From Photorhabdus caribbeanensis (GTDB taxonomy: Bacteria > Pseudomonadota > Gammaproteobacteria > Enterobacterales > Enterobacteriaceae), in assembly GCF_018448885.1 (NCBI RefSeq), contig NZ_RCWB01000035.1, forward strand, positions 1 through 56,549: a stretch of DNA of 56,549 nt. Reading direction: 5' to 3'. Position 1 is the stretch's first letter, and each line of letters begins with the position of its first letter. Shown one piece after another: positions 56,004 through 56,549 of this stretch. The notes beneath the pieces are model-generated. The model did not search any database and was not told the origin of the DNA. It saw nothing but the letters and a program-made list of their open reading frames with translations. A program made the translations under genes and the position numbers.

Positions 56004-56424
56004 ATTTGGATGTGTTAGTTGAAATTTTATCTAAAATTGGGAGTTGCCTGTTTTGATATGGTTACTAAATCCTATACAAGATTACAGGTGACTCTCCAAT
56101 TTATTCGCTATAACAAATCTCCAGAATCAGAATGTGAAAAGCAGAGAAAGATGGTACCTGATACAGTTTATAGTCAATCTGTTTCCATCGTGATTGGTAA
56201 AGATAGATGTTTTGCCAACACATTGATCTATTCTGACTATTGATAGGTTGTTTTATGACCAAAAGTTGCTCACAATTAAATCATTCACAATTCTAATCCC
56301 CATAATCGTCATTCTGGTTATTTATTAACACACAGATATATCCAGTTTTTACCCTTCTGATCCCCATTTAATGCCCCAGCACACTGCTTCAACACGATTT
56401 ATTGTTAATTTATGGATTCTATAA
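56004..56424. other. Intergenic, possible short frame
   Basis: A 74-codon frame begins with TTG at 56019 (KFYLKLGVACFDMVTKSYTR) without a ribosome binding site. I do not call it. Nothing else is recognised before the fibre fragment. Confidence 0.35.
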
Positions 56425-56549
56425 AACCTTGGTTTGATGGAAACCGTGAATTTGGCGAAAAGTGCCGTGCCAAATAGTCGGAAAATTAATGGGAAACCTT
56501 TGACTGGGGATGTCAGTTTGAATGCCGGGGATGTGGGGGCTTTTCCGGG
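56425..56549 (+). pseudogene. 5'-truncated tail-fibre fragment at the window edge
   Basis: The plus strand reads NLGLMETVNLAKSAVPNSRK and INGKPLTGDVSLNAGDVGAF. This matches the middle of the 292-1620 fibre (NLGLSETVELAGKAVPSSRK, INGKALTGDVSLSAGDVGAV). A TAA lies directly upstream in frame, so the N-terminal half is missing. Translation could restart at the ATG at 56437, but no ribosome binding site is seen. It continues past the window and is in the opposite direction to the main array. Confidence 0.75.

Noticed and set aside
56019-56243. 74-codon frame after the secreted protein gene
   Set aside because: TTG start without ribosome binding site, no signal or family resemblance.

Overview
The window most likely comes from a Photorhabdus chromosome (Xenorhabdus is the nearest alternative). 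This is inferred from several things together: enterobacterial-type gene content with AT-rich intergenic DNA, two ERIC repeats, tandem tail-fibre genes outside any visible prophage, a lone Hcp with a candidate effector, and an anaerobic cobalamin pathway. No 16S or housekeeping marker is present to fix the species.

Layout. (1) About 1-16.7 kb, all minus strand: nine tail-fibre genes and four separate tail-fibre-assembly (Tfa) chaperone genes, one cut by the window edge. The fibres share an N-terminal ~100 residues and a ~150-190 bp leader but carry different C-terminal tips. Two fibres are fused in frame to all or part of a chaperone, one tip survives as an orphan fragment, and a tRNA-Pro 3' end lies between two units. 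No capsid, sheath, lysis or integrase genes are visible. A LprI-type lipoprotein-like gene sits inside the array. (2) 16.7-23.3 kb: a YhhY-like acetyltransferase, a possible small transcript encoding a 24-residue peptide, two YadA-head-repeat proteins without signal peptide or anchor flanking an RCC1-like repeat protein, and a two-ORF overlapping small operon. (3) 23.3-27.3 kb, minus strand: cobalamin genes cobA (SUMT), cobD, pduX, a CysG N-terminal-type dehydrogenase/chelatase and a degenerate corrinoid adenosyltransferase. (4) 27.7-31.4 kb, plus strand: eutABC, the coenzyme-B12-dependent ethanolamine ammonia-lyase and its reactivase. (5) 31.5-36 kb: an AT-rich island with Hcp, a DUF4225-like candidate effector and three tandem membrane-protein paralogues, bracketed by two copies of an unknown gene with duplicated leader and terminator. 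(6) 36.1-52.1 kb, minus strand: cbiABCDETFGHJKL-cbiP-cobUS under a cobalamin riboswitch, then a higBA toxin-antitoxin pair on the other strand, then cobC-cobT. The cobalt transporter genes cbiMNQO, which lie between cbiL and cbiP in Salmonella, are absent. (7) 52.1-56.5 kb: a frameshifted dmsD-like pseudogene behind a perfect FNR box, a secreted trypsin-like protease, a secreted Cys-containing protein, and at the right edge another tail-fibre fragment on the plus strand.

How it works together: regions 3 and 6 encode most of oxygen-independent adenosylcobalamin synthesis from uroporphyrinogen III, including the aminopropanol linker (PduX, CobD) and the lower-ligand steps (CobT, CobC, CobS, CobU). 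Region 4 encodes an enzyme that uses the product. The rest looks like accessory DNA under diversifying selection: phage- or tailocin-type receptor binding, a type VI payload and secreted proteins.
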